This document shows, in pieces, positions 61,601 to 64,000 of a stretch of 64,000 nucleotides of DNA (the first letter of the stretch is position 1; each line of letters starts with the position of its first letter). The translations under genes and the position numbers were made by a program. The notes beneath the pieces are model-generated. The model was not told where the DNA came from. It did no database searches and saw nothing but the letters and a program-made list of their open reading frames with translations. The stretch spans positions 11,415,501-11,479,500 of the forward strand of contig CM043878.1 in assembly GCA_023846275.1 (NCBI GenBank), read 5' to 3'. The DNA is from Vanilla planifolia. Its lineage: Eukaryota; Streptophyta; Magnoliopsida; Asparagales; Orchidaceae.

Positions 61601-64000
61601 AATAATGGAGAAAGCTGCTAGGCTTCTTGGGCACATTTGAGAAAAATTCTATTGTAGATTAAATGATGAATAGTGGTTTTATTTTTGGGCAATACTTGTT
61701 AACTTGACACTTATGTGAGAGACTTTCCCAACTCAAATTATCACATCTACTTGAGCAAATGGACATTAGCAATTGTTTAAGGGATTTTAGAATTGTTGAA
61801 TTGTTTTGGGATCAATATAGTATATGAACTCATGCAAATACATCAAATAGAAAAGTTTGTAAGTTATTAGATAAACTCTACTACTAGTATATTAAGACCC
61901 TAACACATTTTTTGATATTGAATATTGCATAACTATAAATTATGTCTACTTAACTACTCAATAATATCACTCTTATGTAATAGTTTTATCTATTTTATAT
62001 AATCATTACTCTCCAACAAACCCGGTTTAAACAAGAACCATGGAAGCAAAAATAGCATATATGACTTGTCAATTCTTGATGTTTTAGGAGAGCACTAGGG
62101 GCTGGATTCTACTTGAACTCCCATGAATGCAAACTTTGTACTAATGATTAAGAGACAACAAGAGTATATAGGATTACAACACATTGAAACACTTAATGTG
62201 AAGCAATTTGTGCATGTGCTTTCTTATAAGATAGTTAAGAAAAGAGAAATACAAGAGTACAATATTACACAAGCAAGTAATCTGATGAATGAATTAAGAA
62301 ACGATGCAAACTTCAAATGATGGGATAAAGGTTTATTTTTTCTTTGATGACACTTATCAATAGAATAGAAAGGAAGGTTAAGATAATTTATCTTTGTAAA
62401 AATAAACTCTAAAATATAAATAAGAAGCTTGCACTCTCCTATGTAATCCCAAAAACCCTCATTGGGGGAATGCCAGAACTCTTAAAACCAATAGATAGCT
62501 ATTTTGTCACTCTCTAGAATGGGAAGTAAGCTTAAAGAAGTTGGCCACTTCTTTGCTCGAAAGGGGGAGAATCCCTTCTATTAAAAAAAGGAGAAATTAT
62601 TACATCAAGTGTTCTATATGACATGTCCCTTGCATTGTTCCTTAAAGGAAAGTTAGTTTGTTGCAATGCTTCTTTAAGAGATTATGTTTTCTTCCTTTTC
62701 TAGTATTTGAAATTGGCTGTTTGAGCTGGAAAGTTCATGGCTAGTATGATGGCATCAAGATTTTGGAATACCAACACTCAAATGAGACATTCAAGTGTGA
62801 TATCGTTGTTTTAGTTGATGGTAAGCTTGGTGTTAGTGAGTTTACTGATCATTGAAAGGAATGTTCTCTTTCCTAACGAAGGCAATTGCCATAATTTTGA
62901 TATGCATTGGGGTGTACATATTCTCATTCATTAGAATTTGGATCACATTTCTATTCATGAATTTCTTGCACCTACTCATACTATATATTGTTGTATTAGC
63001 AATAGTTTCCATGATGATTTCTTTGTCATTGTGATCGATGCCTTTAAAGATTTTGTTGCAAAAATTGTTTTATTGGTTGAATTTAGAAAGCTTGTTCTAG
63101 ATTAGTGGATTATTATGAGAGATTTCAATTGTATTTTTGCTTTATAAGAAATGTTAAGTGAGTCATACAAAGGGACTTTAGCAATATGATCATAGATTTT
63201 TGTACAAAATGTATGTCAAGCTTTGGACCTCCCTTCAAACAATTATGATGATAATTCCATTCATTTTAAGTTGGATTGCATTATAGTTAATGAGGATTGG
63301 TTGTCTCTATTTTTTGATTGATATGCTTCAACATCTTCTCTCCAGATTACTTTATGCCCCTCATTGAGATTCAATAGTTGTACAAACAAATAATCTCCTT
63401 TAGATTTGAGAAATTTACGATTTGATCTATGTTCAGTCATCTTCATAAAAATAGGAAAATTAAAGATACTTTTAAGTGGTGAATGATGCATAAATCCTTC
63501 TTACTATTTAACTTGCTCAAATCTGAGGAATTTATGGACATTCATAAGCATATTATTACAACACCTCTAGTTCTAGATTAGTAGAGATTTTGCAAATAGG
63601 AACTTCTAGATCTTAAATAGCAAAACTTTCATTGGGTTGTTTAAGCGACAAAGGTTTGATGGCTTCAATGAAGGAGAAGACAATCTTTGTTTTTTTATAT
63701 AACATAATTGTGCAATGATTGTATGCAACTCTTTTAGGCATTGTAGTGATATTAGAGACTCAATTAATGGATTTTTCTTTTGACTTTTGTAGTGACACTC
63801 TTAAGGTATCATGTAGGGATAGATGTTATTTTTGACTTCTTTTACCTCATATACGGCTAACATGTACCTAAATACCAGCATGGCATTCGATTTTGTTATC
63901 GATAGTGTCATGTCGAGTTATTTGCTCTAAAATGTGCAACTAGTTATGTAATACTTTAGTTATATGGCTATTTATGTTTACAGGTTGCGAGATCTTTGCC
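46473..64000 (+). CDS. plastid-targeted conserved protein of unknown function (DUF3783-like), 5' part
   Basis: Exons 46473-46665, 54025-54086, 56032-56073, 56415-56456, 60893-60976 and 63984 to the edge join in frame through canonical GT-AG junctions. The first 64 residues are hydroxylated and basic (RRSIQFSIAAAAASESKLRR), like a chloroplast transit peptide. The mature part reads EEPPNDSKFVPLTVDDPVFG, then ALLLMGFDVAETNE, IQEFLKDIDGEFLK, IIHCTEDMLAQSIWDAV, and QPNLKDVK joined to VARSLP. I recognise this as a widely conserved plant chloroplast protein whose C-terminal part I believe belongs to DUF3783; that assignment is from memory. The remaining C-terminal part lies beyond the edge. Exons 3 and 4 are only 42 nt. 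Five introns total about 17 kb, enlarged by repeats. Function unknown. Confidence 0.82.
47431..48940. repeat. four-unit tandem array, ~353-408 bp per unit, in intron 1 of the plastid-protein gene
   Basis: Units begin taatgggatatattcagtct or close to it at 47431, 47807, 48179 and 48587, and end tatg(c/a)taggtcatcacactt. Unit lengths are 376, 372, 408 and about 353 bp. Unit 3 carries an extra block of about 35 bp near 48487-48521 with ccggggttgaaagatagc. Unit 4 lacks about 25 bp after gaattttgaat-like sequence near 48643. The units are clearly alike but individually diverged. Confidence 0.9.
48941..54024. other. rest of intron 1 of the plastid-protein gene
   Basis: No exon or named element recognised. 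49680-50450 and 51040-51600 have the look of decayed retroelement sequence (non-AT-rich patches, long open stretches) but no diagnostic motif. The rest is AT-rich. Confidence 0.35.
54025..54086 (+). CDS. plastid-protein gene exon 2
   Basis: 62 nt. Two bases complete Glu, then PPNDSKFVPLTVDDPVFGPP. Acceptor ttcacag, donor gtaagt. The join ASFE|EPPNDSKFVPL matches the plant family. Confidence 0.85.
54087..55059. other. intron 2 of the plastid-protein gene, 5' part
   Basis: A patch at about 54320-54760 is less AT-rich than the rest. It shows no conserved protein or clear repeat termini and is probably a decayed insertion. Confidence 0.3.
55060..55764 (+). mobile_element. LINE-like 3' end with poly(A) tail in intron 2
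   Basis: A GC-richer patch runs into T-rich 3'-end sequence (ctttttgtaacctgaccccc ... ttgatataccgtgttatgcc) and ends in an A-run at 55755-55766. This is the usual form of a 5'-truncated plant L1 element. No diagnostic coding motif remains, so the left end is approximate. Confidence 0.45.
56032..56073 (+). CDS. plastid-protein gene exon 3 (42 nt)
   Basis: 14 codons, ALLLMGFDVAETNE, between ctgtag and gtattg. Too short for frame-based gene finding; identified by family resemblance. Confidence 0.85.
56415..56456 (+). CDS. plastid-protein gene exon 4 (42 nt)
   Basis: 14 codons, IQEFLKDIDGEFLK, between cacag and gttctc. Family resemblance and phase-0 ends match exons 3 and 5. Confidence 0.85.
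57340..58500 (-). mobile_element. probable LTR fossil in intron 4
   Basis: On the minus strand, U3-like sequence leads into a TATA-like box (tataaaag, about 57614-57607), followed by an R-U5-like part rich in tctctat words to about 57340. The left part and any partner copy were not found, so the boundaries are rough and the family is open. Confidence 0.35.
58501..60329. other. intron 4, no element recognised
   Basis: AT-rich sequence with no exon. Patches near 58540-59100 and 59240-59640 may be decayed repeats, but no motif allows a name. Confidence 0.3.
60330..60720 (+). mobile_element. 3' end of a Ty1/copia fossil in intron 4
   Basis: Sequence at about 60610-60690 carries NIFTKALPLQRFYFL, close to the A-D-I-F-T-K-A-L-P block at the end of copia RNase H. 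aaggaggtcctct follows, as expected near the purine-rich tract before a 3' LTR. Only this end is seen. Broken and old. Confidence 0.55.
60893..60976 (+). CDS. plastid-protein gene exon 5
   Basis: 84 nt, 28 codons: IIHCTEDMLAQSIWDAVHCE, then QPNLKDVK. Acceptor caacag, donor gttgct. It follows a 4.4-kb intron. Confidence 0.87.
62700..63700 (+). mobile_element. L1-type LINE endonuclease fragment in intron 5
   Basis: Plus-strand traces of an apurinic-type endonuclease: DFNCIF at 63121-63138 (family G-D-F-N-C/E), FSNMIIDF near 63180 and LDCIIVNEDWLSLF at 63271-63312 (family K-L-D-R-F-L-V-S). Frame changes and stops break the reading in many places, and the catalytic G of GDFN is Arg. A dead LINE piece lying just before exon 6. 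Confidence 0.65.
63984..64000 (+). CDS. plastid-protein gene exon 6, first 17 nt
   Basis: After the acceptor tttacag the sequence reads VARSL plus two bases (Pro), the expected continuation of the family before its (R)ICFLSGL block. Cut by the window edge. Confidence 0.75.

Noticed and set aside
1-64000. tRNA, rRNA or other structured RNA genes
   Set aside because: No cloverleaf with A and B boxes or rRNA-like sequence was noticed on reading both strands. A covariance-model search was not possible, so small RNA genes could have been missed.

Overview
The window is nuclear DNA of a flowering plant. It carries three recognisable protein-coding genes in a very AT-rich, retrotransposon-filled background. 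All three products have clear plant relatives: an ABCG3-type half transporter, a plastid NCS1 nucleobase permease, and a plastid-targeted protein of unknown function. The contrast between long AT-rich introns and the GC-rich intronless NCS1 gene would suit a monocot with a large genome. That lineage guess is inference only.

Layout. Positions 1-3427 hold an old LTR fragment, a degenerate 20-bp minisatellite and a 93-bp tandem duplication. This is probably the last, unfinished intron of the ABCG gene. Positions 3428-26861 (minus strand) hold ten coding exons of ABCG3, giving 642 in-frame codons. The C-terminal exon, about 85-90 residues by comparison with Arabidopsis, is not in the window. Four of its introns (3.5, 7.6, 5.6 and 4.1 kb) are packed with decayed Ty1/copia and some Ty3/gypsy sequence; the other five are 105-224 bp. 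A GC-richer block at 32561-32920 (minus) is a candidate non-coding leader exon. Positions 32.9-41.1 kb are an AT-rich divergent intergenic region interrupted by a well-preserved 1947-bp solo LTR with a 5-bp target duplication. Positions 41169-42809 (plus) are the intronless NCS1 permease. From 46473 to the right edge (plus), a gene for a conserved chloroplast-type protein of unknown function starts: five complete small exons and the first 17 bases of a sixth, over more than 17.5 kb. Its introns hold a four-unit array of about 375 bp, LINE pieces and LTR remnants.

The genes do not form a pathway. Two are probably plastid proteins and one is a membrane ABC half transporter. The most interesting biology is in ABCG3. 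Its Walker A and B motifs are intact, but the Q-loop glutamine, the LSGG signature and the H-loop histidine are all replaced, suggesting a protein that does not hydrolyse ATP in the usual way or works only with a partner. The exon model rests on splice sites read by eye and on remembered Arabidopsis sequence. No search was run. Most repeat boundaries are approximate.
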